Positions 14,001 through 22,500 of a stretch of DNA of 64,000 bases are shown one piece after another (the stretch's first letter is position 1; each line of letters starts with the position of its first letter). The DNA is from Phlebotomus papatasi (lineage: Eukaryota; Arthropoda; Insecta; Diptera; Psychodidae). The notes under the pieces were generated by a model. That model was not told the origin of the DNA, did not search any database, and saw nothing but the letters and a program-made list of their open reading frames with translations. Made by a program: the position numbers and the translations under genes. The stretch is taken from the NCBI RefSeq assembly GCF_024763615.1, contig NC_077223.1:94302627-94366626 (forward strand), written 5' to 3'.

Positions 14001-17000
14001 GATTGCACCCAAGAATAATGCTTTAAAAATGAAGTCTACAAAATATTAAAAAAAAGAAAAATTCTTTTTGAAACTTTAATTCATTGTGGATTTACTAGAT
14101 ATATTAGTTTTTTTTATTAAAGTATTTGATTGGCGAAATCTCGAATCTTCTTTTTGAGTTCTCCCATCAAGGCCTGTATAAGATCATCACCGCGGTTCTT
14201 GGCAGTTTCTTGACTTTTTCTTGAAGTCTTCAATATTCTCGACGCGTTTAGCCTTCTTCTTCAGATCTCCAATACCCCGATTTTTCCACATCCAGGTTTC
14301 TGGACAGTGGTTTTACTGTGGAGGAATCGAAGAATCACCCTCCGGACGGTCTAGCGTTAAGTATTTGTGAGTTTCCCAAGGTGCGCGTAATTGATTCCAG
14401 AATTTTTTGGATACATGTACACAATCAGTTCCCTTCTCTCTTCCATTATTATTTCGTATCTCAGTGAAAAATGAACAGAATTTGATGAGAGTTTCACCAA
14501 AAGAAAGGTAAAAACACGTGTTACAATGTTTACATACAACGGAAATCCGGAGATAGTGACATCTGTCATAAAAATATCAAATCATATGGTACAATCTTGT
14601 CGTGAACACGCTTTAATCGTTTAGTCTCTAGCTCTTGTGATAGTCGAACGAACGGAAGTATAGACTGGATAAACTGATCAGACGGACAGTCCGCCGTTTT
14701 TCATAAATTGTTGAAAATTTTAGTTGGGACAACCTTAATACTCTAATAATAATAATAATAACATGGTCTTCAGGCCCTAAAGTTAAGTCATATGGCTATA
14801 ATTTCTAACCAGTCAAGATTTTTAGCAATTTTCTTAATGAAAATTACACTGAGAAAAAACGGGGGTGCGATTAACTTTTTTTCCTCAGAACTTTAATACT
14901 TTTTATGTGTAAAAATATATCTGGTAAGAAGAGTTTTTTATTCTGGGCTGAAATTTCCCATCCGACGATCACCAGATTATTGTCAAAAATTATTACGTCG
15001 GTTCCTTACCATATAAAAATATATCAACATTTCTTAATGTTAATTTGACACCTTTTTAAGGGTAAAATTAACATGAAAAAGGGTAACTTTAACCCATAAT
15101 ACACCTGAAAGCATAATATTTACACCGATTTCGGATCAATATAATGCAGAGTAAAATTAACATTTCCGGAATGTTATTTAAACTTTTTCGGATTTCTCTC
15201 AGTGTATAAGTAAAAGAATAAAAAATAAATTCATAAGATTTTGAAAACTGATTAAAATTAGACGTTATTTAGAATCAAAAAACTTTCTAAAACTGTGCTA
15301 AACCTCCAATTTCGAACTTATAAATCACAAAGCCTAAAGGTCTAAATAGATTCAGGCTGATCCTTAAAAACATTATAAAGTAATATTTAAATTATAAATT
15401 ATAAAATTTAACAGTAAAAATTTATGCCAAACTCTCATATATTGAAGGTTTACGATCATCGATTAGAGATTCTTTGGATAAATTTTACATGTTAAATATT
15501 TTTAAGGATCAGCCTGAGCCTATTTGGGCTTTAAGACATTAACAAGAAGATTTCTAGAACAAAGTTATGCAATTAATTAAAAATATGAGAAAAGTTTTTT
15601 TTTATGGATCACCTAAACTTCCCTAATTCAATCATTGTTGTAATTATGTCGTCAGATGCATAATTGCATCTCATACATATTCCTATGACTGTGTTTTGTT
15701 TTAATGTGCTCATTCATTTCATTGATGCGATTGATTGCATATGAAGATGGAAATGCCAATCAAAAACATTTATCTGACAGCAAAGGATTTTGTAAGGAAG
15801 CAAAAGAGAGAAAATCATGCATATCTAATATTCACCATCAGTATGAGTCTGTCTATTTCATATCGTCAATTTCACTGAGCAATTATATTTAATTAGGCAC
15901 GATAACGATACAGGAACAGTGTTAAATTTTCTCCGGCGATGAAAATCTCTGGATGGGAAATACGTTTCAAAATTTCCCCAATTTCCGAGGCCAACACCCT
16001 CACATTATACAAAGGAAAATTTTCATATATATAACTTTCAATTTTAATGAACATCCTCCATACTTGAAATGAGTTGAGTTAAAGAGGGCATTTTGGGAGT
16101 GATGCTCCCGCAAAATTGGGAAATCGTATGCCATAAAGCTTTTATTCACATTTAAAATTTTCCACAACACCACGAAAGATAGCGAAACAATTTCTCTTGT
16201 ACTTATGTGTGTAAGTATATGTATGTAACATTTTTATACTGTACTTGAATAGAGGTTATGAATTGTAATGCGAGAAGGAGCAAAGGTAGGAGAAGTCGAA
16301 GCAGTTCACGAAAGAATTTAGAATTTGAAACTGTATTCTAGGCTAAAATAATCGGATCGGTAACCCATAGGAACCACTTGGGAAGGACGTTTTTACTCTA
16401 TTTACAAGAGCTCTTAAATTGCGAAGCATTACCATGCAAACTTTGAAAGTTGGAATACCAGAATGAGCTAGAATTACTTTACCAAGTATATTTACGAAAA
16501 ACTATCCAGCAAGGATTTTATTACAAAGTTTTACTATTATTTGATGCAATAATAGAAAACATTTAGGTTTTTTGTTATGTTTGTCATTTTCTGCGCGATT
16601 TTAAATATTTAGATTGCAAATAATCTTTTTATAATGCTTAAACTTATGTGATTGTTAAAATGCCACGTTTTGAATTCTTTTATTTGTTAATATAAATAAT
16701 GAAGAATGGCAATACAAAACTATAGTGGAAGACTTTCAAGTTTCACTAGTAGGGTAAAGTGGTACAAATTGGACAGGGCTTTTTTTTCTTGATAAATTTA
16801 GTACTTCATTTTTATTTGTATATTTTTAATGCTTTAGTTTTATAATTTGGTTCCTTGTGCTTAAAAACATATTTTATACTGTATTTATCAAGAAAAAAAT
16901 CATGTCCAACTTATACCGGCGAATTGTCCAACTTGTAACACTAATTCCAAATTATATCACTTTATCCTAACCGGAACTGGTTTCTCGGGTGATGTACGCA

Positions 17001-20000
17001 CTTTTGTTATACACTTATAGCTTCTACACATTGGGAGCAATTTTCGTCAAAAATTGATTTTTTGAAGGAAATTGCCTGCAGCGCTCTAGGTTGTAATGTC
17101 AAACTTCTGTCAAAAATGGAATTTTTGACAAAAATTACTCCCAATGTGTAGAGGCCTTTATGTATAGCGTGAAAAAGTTTTAAGTCCTTGTTTAAGCAAT
17201 CAATACCCAAAACACAAGTGTGCAAGGATTAAATAAATTATTATTATTAAGCAATCAAAAAACCATAAAATTATTAGTTTTTGATGTGATTAACGATTTT
17301 GTGAGTTTTCGAAATATCCTGGCCTTGACCAAATATTATTTACATTCTGAAGAATAAATAAAAAAAGACATACATTGAAGAAACTCGATTACATTTCAAT
17401 TTTTGAGGTCATTTCACATTCTCCTTAAAAGCGTTCAAGCGCGTCCTCTCCGTATTATTACTCTGAGGCTGAAATTCTTTACATTTTTCACATTTTTTAA
17501 AATGTATTCTATATAGAATATTGCAAATACTAATAATAATGAAAAATATTATAATAAAATACTTAATTATAGATTATCATGATAATTTCATATTCCACTA
17601 AATTATTAAAATTCATTTTATCATGTACTTAGTCTCCTTTTTAGGTTAGGTCATTCATAACCTCAAATTATAGAATGATCTGTCTATCAAATATGAAAAT
17701 TTGATCAAATAGCCCGAGGGGTAACTCATTTCGGGGAACTCGAGCCAATCTGGCTGGGGAACCCATACATATTTTTCAGGAAACCCGGGGAACCCATACA
17801 TTTTTTTGGGAACCCGAGCCAATCTGATTGATTATGAATTACCCCTTGAAATAGCCAAGTAAAATATTTCTAGTATTAAATTAAAGTAAACTAAATAAAA
17901 TAGAAGATACTAGGGCACCATACTGATCATGGCAGGGGCCTCTCGACATCTCATTTTTCCATACGTTTTTGCAAAGAGGCACTGAAGACTATTGGCAAGT
18001 TTTTTCCTAAAGAGAATTGACTTATCAGTCTGATATATTTCGAAATTGTGCATTAAAAGCTATTTAGAAATACATATTTCATAATGCTCGCCGAAATAAT
18101 ACAAGAACTACGAGCAAATTTGTTTAAGTCGCGGTGCAATGTCTGGAAAATTTTTACAAGGAAAAGTGAAAAATATCTTCACTTTTTATTAGGCTTGATG
18201 GGCCCTTGATCGTAGCACCTAAGGATCCCGATCAAAATCCTGAAAGCCAAAATCCCGAATGGGTCAAAATCCCGAAAGCCAAAATCCCGAATACTTAAAA
18301 GTGTCATAGCTACTCCCACGATTGCACCCGCATTTGCTGGAGGCAAAGGGAAATCTTCTGTGTCTTGGAAAATTATTCTAAAGATTTTCCTCCATATAAG
18401 GTAAGGGGCTGTATGTCGGCCACTTAAGGATGGGTTTTATGAAAAACTTATGTAAAAGGACATTTAATTTGCCTGTTTTGATCAAATTTTCACCCTAAGT
18501 TGTAGTATAGATCTTTGTCCATCTTATTGTACACTTTATTTGGAGATAAAATAATTTTAGATTATTAAAAAATTAAAATGTTTTAAAAATGTACAGTGTT
18601 CCTCAATTCGGCCACTTCAATATAAGCGTGTCTCTACTCGGCCACCTGGGGTTCTTCTAGTCGGCCACCCATTTTTCAAATTTTAAAAGCCCGTAACGTT
18701 TTTACGGACTAGAAAAGGATATTGAGAAAGAAAGAAAGAAAACCTTTAAAGAATAGTAATTTTAAGAAAACAAAAAATTGTAAGGGAAAAATTCTTTTTA
18801 TTCTTTTATTTAGCCGGCCGAATTGAGGAACATGGCTTTAAAATTTCACACCTTCACATTTAAGACAGAAAATTAAAATTTTTATCAATAATGAAAATAA
18901 ATTTATTGCACAGTGTGTTAGTTAAAGTTCTCAACTTGCGGTTTGACTCAAAATTTGACTGCTAAAGTAATCTGTACAGGTAATAAATCGAATAACTCTT
19001 TGTGAAAAAATGTCGTGAATATTATAAAGAACATCAAAATATGCTGAAAAATGACCAATATTGCTTAAGGTAAATTTGAATCCTCTGACTTTTAATAATT
19101 TTTTTAATGTTTTGTGTCTAATTTCATTTGTATTCTCGGTCATTTGTGTTATTTATACAATTATTGACCTTATGATGTTATAAAACTCCTGGAATATTAT
19201 TGCAAAATTATATAATATGAATAAATAATTCCACCGGCCGACTTGAAGAACACATAGTGGCCGACTTGTTAAACGGCCGACTAGAGTACCTTACCTTAAT
19301 TTCATCCCTATCAGGATTTCGAACATTCGGGATTTTGGCTTTCGGAATTTTGGCTTTCGGGATTTTGGCTGCCACCGGCACCTAATACTGTTTTTTCTAT
19401 CCCGTGTGGTGCCCCAGTTTCCCCTATTAAGGTGCTCTCTTCAGCACACAGTAGATGCCTCTTTTAGTACCAGATTTCGTCTAGAAGACACCCCGGTCCG
19501 ATCCTTCTTAATGTTTTAAGTATTCCTTTTAATTGTGTTAAATCTAAAACTCCCCCTCATGTACTCATGGCTTATACTGCTTTACAAAGCATGAAGATTG
19601 TAGCTTATGGCCTTAACAGACATGAGGATTATCCGAGAGACCTTAGCGTAAATTCGAAACAATGGTTATACTACTTTTCCATCATTTTCCACTAAGCCGT
19701 CTCTGGGCTTGAGTCATAAGTGTGTCAAGGACCTTACTCTTTTAAAGTTTCAGAAGAAGGTAAAATATGAAGATTGTCCCTTTGTGAACTGCCCGGTTTT
19801 CCCTTATACTTTATATACACCGCAAGAACTGTTATAAAATTGATGGTGTAACATTTCTCTGGATGCACCTCAACAAGAAAGATAGCTTCATCAATTTATA
19901 CGCGTACATTTTCCACCTTGTCTCGTGTGAAATTTCACTGTGACAAATTTTTAGGGCGACAAGAGGTGAAATAGAATAAATGCGAGAAAAGCTTCTACTC

Positions 20001-20291
20001 TATGAGGAAACATGAGCTATAATATACTGAACATGAGAAATTGAGAAAAATGGGAATTTTGAATGTACAATATATCTCTTTTTTCTTCAATTCTAATTGG
20101 GATTTCTCCAGCATTTGACTTTCTCAAGAACTTCTACCACAGGACTCACCGGATTCATCCGTAGTCAGCACATTGTCTGCCACAAGTCCTCCGATGCCGC
20201 ATCGTGTGAGAGCCAACAGAGAGATGAGTGTCACAGATGAAATTAGAAGCAGTAGTCTCGCCAGTAACTTGGAGCCCACCATTCGAACCAT
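1711..20291 (-). CDS. CSGALNACT: Chondroitin sulfate N-acetylgalactosaminyltransferase, six coding exons, 3' end off the window
   Basis: Type II Golgi glycosyltransferase that transfers GalNAc to start and extend chondroitin sulfate on the proteoglycan linker (family knowledge). Coding exons run 20291-20150, 12858-12697, 12485-11951, 8352-8102, 6115-5964 and 2010-1711. All junctions are GT/AG and the phases match (1,1,2,1,0,0), giving 514 codons so far. The order seen is a short N-terminus, a membrane anchor at about residues 8-28, a Gln/Glu-rich coiled coil at about 55-100, then the catalytic domain with VHLTVVYFG, the DxD metal-binding motif DVD at 392-394, GFWRDFGYGMTCQYRSDF and GWGGED at 480-485. 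These strings match vertebrate CSGALNACT1/2 better than CHSY or CHPF. The family continues roughly 50-60 residues past the last exon seen, so the terminal exon should lie left of base 1. The introns (211 bp to 7.3 kb) are full of transposon debris. No frame break is seen in any exon. Confidence 0.93.
3190..3560. repeat. Dispersed ACCGATT-type repeat, copy near 3.2 kb
   Basis: One member of a degenerate interspersed family recurring through the window. Shared phrases are TATGGACGAAATGTTCGCC, a run of AAAAAACATGGTTTTG, GACCGGAAGTCGATATC and TCTTACCGTTTGACCTCTAG. It lies in the intron between CSGALNACT exons 5 and 6. No protein motif was recognised. Confidence 0.7.
3729..3950. mobile_element. 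MITE with GGGGGAAGTGGGGCACC termini
   Basis: A 222-bp non-coding element. The first bases (AGGGGGAAGTGGGGCACCTT) are the exact inverse of the last, giving TIRs of about 24 bp. It belongs to the GGGGAAACTGGGGCA-like family also seen at 28.8, 29.9, 47.7 and 57.4 kb. A partially decayed copy at 29.89-30.41 kb shares its interior. Confidence 0.8.
4040..4395. repeat. Dispersed ACCGATT-type repeat, copy near 4.2 kb
   Basis: Same family as the copy at 3.2 kb. It has CCGATTCATTACCGAT, ATGTATGGTCGAAATGTTCGC, AAAAAACATGGTTTTG and GACCGGAAGTTGATATC in the same order. Confidence 0.65.
4545..4943. mobile_element. Foldback element with GGGCAGAATCACATTG ends, copy 1
   Basis: A 399-bp near-palindrome. The left arm (GGGCAGAATCACATTG, then text around GCTCACCGTATTTCGTTAA) is repeated inverted in the right arm, with a short centre near 4720. 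TTAA flanks it on the left and TAAG on the right. Related copies lie at 30014-30332 and 52542-52916. Confidence 0.85.
5964..6115 (-). CDS. CSGALNACT: CSGALNACT coding exon 5: DxD motif
   Basis: The acceptor CCAACAG follows a long pyrimidine tract. The exon encodes AKGLRVGAEKVW, then VLLFMCDVDIVFSAKFLDRC and NAKPGKK. DVD is the catalytic metal/nucleotide-sugar motif. The donor is GTGAGT in phase 0. Confidence 0.94.
6486..7078. repeat. Four-copy tandem array, about 148-bp unit
   Basis: The phrase AAGATAATATTTA(C/G)CACA recurs at 6493, 6641, 6789 and 6938, giving periods of 148, 148 and 149 bp. Each unit contains TGACTGTTCTAAAG, CAGTTTCTTCTGTG and the small palindrome AATTGTTTGTCATGTAAACAATT-like (8-bp arms). 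Units differ by a few substitutions. It sits in the CSGALNACT intron between exons 4 and 5. Confidence 0.9.
7742..7981. mobile_element. MITE with TAGGGTAAAGTGGTACAA termini, copy 1
   Basis: A 240-bp element starting TAGGGTAAAGTGGTACAAGT and ending ATATCATTTTACCCTA, with a conserved interior including GGACAGGGCTTTTTGTCTTG and TTGTCCAACTTGTAACACTA. Three more copies lie at 16750, 46344 and 55800. The outer TA is the probable target duplication. Confidence 0.85.
8102..8352 (-). CDS. CSGALNACT: CSGALNACT coding exon 4
   Basis: The acceptor TTTCAG abuts 8352. The exon encodes VHEKELIHIILPLSGR, RRVHLTVVYFGNEGLQEAR and LKLLALNETFSRG, the first half of the GT-A-like catalytic domain. The donor is GTGAGT in phase 1. 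Confidence 0.93.
8873..10531. mobile_element. Non-autonomous pogo/Tigger-like DNA transposon
   Basis: A 1659-bp element whose ends read CAGTGGGACCTCGATAGAGT and, inverted, CAGTGGAACCTCGATAGAGT. TA lies at 8871-8872 and 10532-10533. CAGT(G/A)-type ends with a TA duplication are the hallmark of pogo/Tigger elements (family knowledge). Both subterminal zones carry several copies of GACTCTATCGGAGTCCG-like words, probable transposase binding sites. No transposase ORF remains. The interior contains a dead non-LTR fragment. Confidence 0.82.
9521..10130 (-). pseudogene. 5'-truncated non-LTR retrotransposon fragment inside the pogo-like element
   Basis: On the minus strand an open stretch of about 138 codons (10121-9705) ends with LFVKGIVLYNSIPPNARLS, preceded by LRLRAVSFLFRLIISGR. 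This is the typical C-terminal tail of a non-LTR ORF2 after the reverse transcriptase. It is followed by a short 3' UTR and an (AATAAT)n-like tail, seen on the plus strand as TTATTATTATTT at 9521-9580. A 25-bp unit, ATTATGACCCTCATTTCC..., is tandemly duplicated near 10037-10106. The clade cannot be assigned from this piece. Confidence 0.75.
10990..11480. repeat. Dispersed ACCGATT-type repeat with an internal ATTTCGTATT tandem
   Basis: Shows GATCGAGATAATGTCC, GACCAGAAGTCGATATTTCG and CGTTTGACCTCTAG, then TACTTTATCGGTTCATGGCCG and GTTTGCACGAAACATTCGC, as in the other family members. Between about 11217 and 11340 the sequence is made of degenerate tandem units of ATTTCGTATTTTACA type. Confidence 0.65.
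11534..11785. mobile_element. MITE with CACTGAG termini, copy 1
   Basis: A 252-bp element starting CACTGCGAAAAAATGG and ending GGATTTCTCTCAGTG, flanked by TA on both sides (11532-11533, 11786-11787). The interior is built from inverted phrases such as AATGTTAATTTTACAC / GGGTAAAATTAACATGAAAA. Other copies are at 14847, 37653 and 39666. Confidence 0.85.
11951..12485 (-). CDS. CSGALNACT: CSGALNACT coding exon 3: start of the lumenal domain
   Basis: The acceptor is a pyrimidine tract ending in GTAG, just right of 12485, and the first two bases complete a Ser codon. The exon encodes about 178 residues including YELIPFNHFTYSRVYPIELG, KRKDLLDALNRALESLN and DFTEGIYRNEPTTGTQYEM, which align with the pre-catalytic region of CSGALNACT1. 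Several N-glycosylation sequons are present (NGT, NVT, NKT). The donor is GTAAGT in phase 2. Intron 2 (12486-12696) is only 211 bp. Confidence 0.92.
12697..12858 (-). CDS. CSGALNACT: CSGALNACT coding exon 2: coiled-coil stem
   Basis: The acceptor AG at 12860-12859 completes a Gly codon with exon 1. The exon encodes about 53 residues rich in Gln, Glu and Lys with heptad-spaced Leu, as expected for the stem coiled coil of this family. The donor is GTAAAG, directly left of 12697, phase 1. Confidence 0.88.
14115..14275 (-). pseudogene. Lys-rich coding-like fragment with one frameshift
   Basis: On the minus strand two adjacent frames give GIGDLKKKAKRVENIEDFKK and, after a one-base slip, ETAKNRGDDLIQALMGELKK followed by KIRDFANQI. 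Amphipathic character and base composition change abruptly against the AT-rich intron around it, suggesting a retrocopy or exon remnant. I do not recognise the parent family. It is interpreted as broken because no single frame holds both parts. Confidence 0.4.
14847..15204. mobile_element. MITE with CACTGAG termini, copy 2, carrying a small nested insertion
   Basis: Starts CACTGAGAAAAAACGGGG and ends GGATTTCTCTCAGTG, with TA on each side. Relative to copy 1 it is interrupted at 14922-15011 by about 90 bp beginning TGGTAAG and ending CTTACCA. The phrase AAAAATATATC stands on both sides of the insert, as expected for a target duplication. Confidence 0.82.
15338..15530. mobile_element. Small TIR element (CAGGCTGATCCTTAAAAA)
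   Basis: About 190 bp with inverted ends of roughly 27 bp: AATAGATTCAGGCTGATCC on the left matches the inverse of GGATCAGCCTGAGCCTATTT on the right. The interior is AT-rich. A phrase like its left end recurs at 60100-60125. Confidence 0.75.
16750..16969. mobile_element. MITE with TAGGGTAAAGTGGTACAA termini, copy 2
   Basis: Same family as 7742-7981. Starts TAGGGTAAAGTGGTACAAAT and ends ATATCACTTTATCCTA. A short segment near the left end is missing compared with the copies at 7.7 and 46.3 kb. Confidence 0.85.
17023..17153. mobile_element. TIR element CTACACATTGGGAGCAATTT, copy 1
   Basis: A 131-bp foldback: TCTACACATTGGGAGCAATT at the left is inverted at the right (AATTACTCCCAATGTGTAGA). Arms are about 35 bp and the centre is short. 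The second copy is at 47577-47708. Confidence 0.8.
17192..17258 (+). mobile_element. Very short retroposed insert with a 12-bp target duplication
   Basis: TTAAGCAATCAA is repeated exactly at 17192-17203 and 17247-17258. The 43 bp between them end in AATAAATTATTATTA, the tail type seen on non-LTR 3' ends in this window (for example at 52.04 kb). This reads as an extremely 5'-truncated LINE or SINE insertion. Confidence 0.65.
17933..18208. mobile_element. Element with CAGGGGCCTCTCGACAT end, copy 1
   Basis: Starts CAGGGGCCTCTCGACATC and ends CTTGATGGGCCCTTG. The interior matches the copy at 22215-22500 over its full length (for example AGAGGCACTGAAGACTATTG, AAGTCGCGGTGCAAT). The right terminus is slightly decayed. 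Confidence 0.78.
18219..19378. mobile_element. Repeat with CCCGAAAGCCAAAATCCCGA ends, split by a later insertion
   Basis: The two flanks, 18219-18398 and 19297-19378, together match in reverse complement the uninterrupted copy at 42241-42452 (shared words: AAGCCAAAATCCCGAA, GAGGCAAAGGGAAATCTTC, TGTCTTGGAAAATTATTCTA, GCTGCCACCGG). The left end carries an extra copy of the CCCGAAAGCCAAAATCCCGA word. Confidence 0.82.
18399..19296. mobile_element. 898-bp TA-flanked element inserted in the CCCGAAAGCC repeat
   Basis: Termini AGGTAAGGGGCTGTATGTCG and, inverted, AGGTAAGGTACTCTAGTCGG. TA is duplicated at 18397-18398 and 19297-19298, while the uninterrupted copy near 42310 has a single TA at this site. 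Both ends carry repeats of the word GTCGGCC(A/G), for example TCGGCCACTT, CTCGGCCACC, GGCCGACTTG. No ORF above 70 codons resembles a transposase. Confidence 0.85.
20150..20291 (-). CDS. CSGALNACT: CSGALNACT coding exon 1: start codon and signal anchor
   Basis: The start is the ATG at 20291-20289, reading MVRMVGSKLLAR followed by a Leu/Ile/Val-rich stretch of about 20 residues, a type II signal anchor. An upstream in-frame ATG at 20414 would add 41 residues, but the shorter start places the anchor at the N-terminus as in the vertebrate family. The exon ends in phase 1 at a GTGAGT donor (20149-20144). Confidence 0.85.
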
Positions 20292-20992
20292 ATTCCTCAA
20301 ACACTTTGTCACCCACACAAGTTTTTCTACACCAGCTTGTACATCTGCAATGAAAATGGACTCCAATAAATAACACACTCCATCCCCAGAGATTTTACTA
20401 TTCCTCAGTCTCAAGAGATAGCATGTCCCTTCTTCAGATCAAGTTTCCAAGTAACTTTTGTCAGTTGGGACGAATTTGGGATTGAAATCAGTATCGCAAA
20501 ATATTCATAACAACAGAAGTTGTGGAATAATAATAATAATGCCTTCGTACTTTCAGGATAACGTTAAGGAATAATCACAGTAGGATAGTTTGAAATGCGG
20601 TAGTTTATTATTCTATCTTCCTATAAGCAAATAGAATTTTAAGTAGAACTCTAAAAGTTTTATCCTCATTATCTTTTTTAAATAAGATGTGATATGAAAA
20701 CAAGATGACAATATTGAGAAAGATATTGCGAATACAGATAAGAATTCTTTTTCTATTTAAGGATAAGGATAAGAATTTTTCTATTGAATTTTAGAATGTA
20801 AACTAAACAGCTTGCTCGACGGTGTTCGTCATCAATTTAGTAAATTCACAAATTTTAGTCCCTGTTAGAATTTGCATGCATCCCGAGTTCTTTGAATAAT
20901 CACCAACAATAAAATTATCAAAGCTTTTACTTAAATATTTATAAAACAAATATTTTCACCTTTTTGCGTTATTGTCTTCCTCACGAGATGTA

Positions 20993-20998
20993 TTTATT
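20993..20998 (-). terminator. Poly(A) signal overlapping the stop codon of the 224-aa ORF
   Basis: Minus strand reads ATT TGA ATAAATAC, so AATAAA begins at the last base of the TGA stop. It is the only canonical hexamer right at the ORF end. Confidence 0.4.
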
Positions 20999-21672
20999 CA
21001 AATCTCACTCATCTCGATTGTAAAGTTCAATGCATTCCACAATTTTAGTATCAGGCAAATGAATGCGAAAAAGCCGATGAGGTACAGTTGCACATTAAGT
21101 AGCAATAATTTAAAGTAGTGCAGTAAAATCATTAGCATTGGAACAATTTTATGCAGAGTCCAAAAGACGGGGAATGTTAAATAAATTGCCAGGATTAGTA
21201 ATTTGAGTGGAATAGTAAGACAATCGACCAGGATTTCAATTGGAAGTGTCCAAATGAAGAAGAATCCACTAAGCAATCCCACAGAAGAAGCATTTTGCAC
21301 CGCACAATGCACAAGTATGACAAAATTGAAAATAATTTTGCATATTTTCTCAAAAATTGGGCAAACCATTGAGAAAATAGTTAAAATTTGATCCAATCTA
21401 TGTACTTTATTCACTAAGTCAATTTCACTTTGACTTCCAAAACTGTTTGTGAGAAATTTCAGAATAAACCACGAAAAGAATTTTGCGTCAAAAAACATTC
21501 TTTCTTGTATGGCAACTAAGATTTTGACCGTAGATTTACAAATGTTAATTGAAAAGAAGTCCTTCAAACAGTGCGTTAAATAAAAACAAAAATTGAAAAA
21601 TATTCTACTGGGTCTTGAAAAAGGAATAATGATAAACCTAAGCTTCAGATAGCAGAGATTCTTGTTAGACAA
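20998..21672 (-). CDS. Intronless 224-aa hydrophobic multi-pass membrane protein, unrecognised
   Basis: The longest uninterrupted frame in the window without a known relative. It starts at the ATG at 21672 (MSNKNLCYLK) and stops at TGA 21000-20998. The first 100 residues are mixed, with basic and aromatic segments. From about residue 112 there are four to five hydrophobic stretches (roughly 112-126, 131-149, 153-171, 176-193 and 194-210), rich in Leu, Ile and Phe, with a short acidic tail EMSEI. A TATAAAAG box lies about 100 bp upstream and an AATAAA overlaps the stop codon, as in compact single-exon insect genes. It lies about 0.7 kb upstream of CSGALNACT exon 1 on the same strand, so it could alternatively be read within an upstream UTR or intron of that gene. 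No transposon signature was seen. A chance ORF in AT-rich DNA would also tend to be hydrophobic, so expression or conservation is the deciding evidence. Confidence 0.5.
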   Translation of the reverse strand: MSNKNLCYLKLRFIIIPFSRPSRIFFNFCFYLTHCLKDFFSINICKSTVKILVAIQERMFFDAKFFSWFILKFLTNSFGSQSEIDLVNKVHRLDQILTIFSMVCPIFEKICKIIFNFVILVHCAVQNASSVGLLSGFFFIWTLPIEILVDCLTIPLKLLILAIYLTFPVFWTLHKIVPMLMILLHYFKLLLLNVQLYLIGFFAFICLILKLWNALNFTIEMSEI

Positions 21673-21769
21673 ACTTAAAATTTTTAAAAATCGGAATTCG
21701 TGCTAATGACTACCAGATGAGTTGTAACTTGTAACCGTTGCAGCTTATTACGAAGCATCCCATTAATAA

Positions 21770-21777
21770 CTTTTATA
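21770..21777 (-). promoter_or_regulatory. TATA box candidate for the 224-aa ORF
   Basis: TATAAAAG on the minus strand, 98-105 bases before the ATG at 21672. A start site about 30 bp downstream of it would leave a 5' UTR of about 70 bases. No clear initiator was found. Confidence 0.4.
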
Positions 21778-22214
21778 CACAGCAAGAAACTCACATAGAA
21801 TAAATATTAAATAAAATCAATCACCCTTAAATAATATTTTAAAAAGTAATACGTGTTTTAAAATGTCCCATATCTTCTGCTCTCCCTATTAATAAAGAAA
21901 ATAAATAAAAATGAATGAAAAAGAAAAAGAGATGACGAAGCACTCTAGCTTTCATAATGCTCGAAGTCATAAGATAAAGCTCTCCATGAATTGTCTTTCG
22001 CATGGTTTTTTGGTGCGAACTGGTTTACTATCGGTTAATTTGAATCATAATGCATAAAAGCATTCCAAAATCGAAAATTGGTAAAGAAGTAAATTCGAAA
22101 AATAATATAATGTATTTTCGGGATTTTCGGATCTTTACTGATTCATTACCGATTTCAAGACCTTTTCAAAAAATTCCAAATTTAATTCTATCGGTTTAAA
22201 AATATCGGTTAAAC

Positions 22215-22500
22215 CAGGGGCCTCTCGACATTTCAGTTTTCCATACATTTTTGCATAGAGGCACTGAAGTCTATTGGCAAGTTTTTTTCCTAAAGAGAAT
22301 TGACTTATCAGTCTGATATATTTCGAAATCGTACATTAAGAGCTATCTAAAAATACATATTTCATAATGTTCGCCGAAATATTACAAGAACTAGGAGCAA
22401 ATTTGTTTAAGTCGCGGTGCAATATCTGCAAAATTTTTACAAGGTAAAGTGAAAAATAGCTTCACTTTTTAATAGGCTTGATGGGCCCCTGGTTAAACTT
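22215..22500. mobile_element. Element with CAGGGG...CCCCTG ends, copy 2 (hAT-like)
   Basis: Intact ends CAGGGGCC and GGCCCCTG, with GTTAAAC on both sides (22208-22214 and 22501-22507). CAGGG ends with a 7-8 bp duplication suggest a hAT-type MITE. It is inserted in an ACCGATT-type repeat. The interior is colinear with 17933-18208. Confidence 0.78.

Noticed and set aside
20155..20376. Second minus-strand frame over CSGALNACT exon 1
   Set aside because: A different frame from the one that splices correctly and encodes the anchor.
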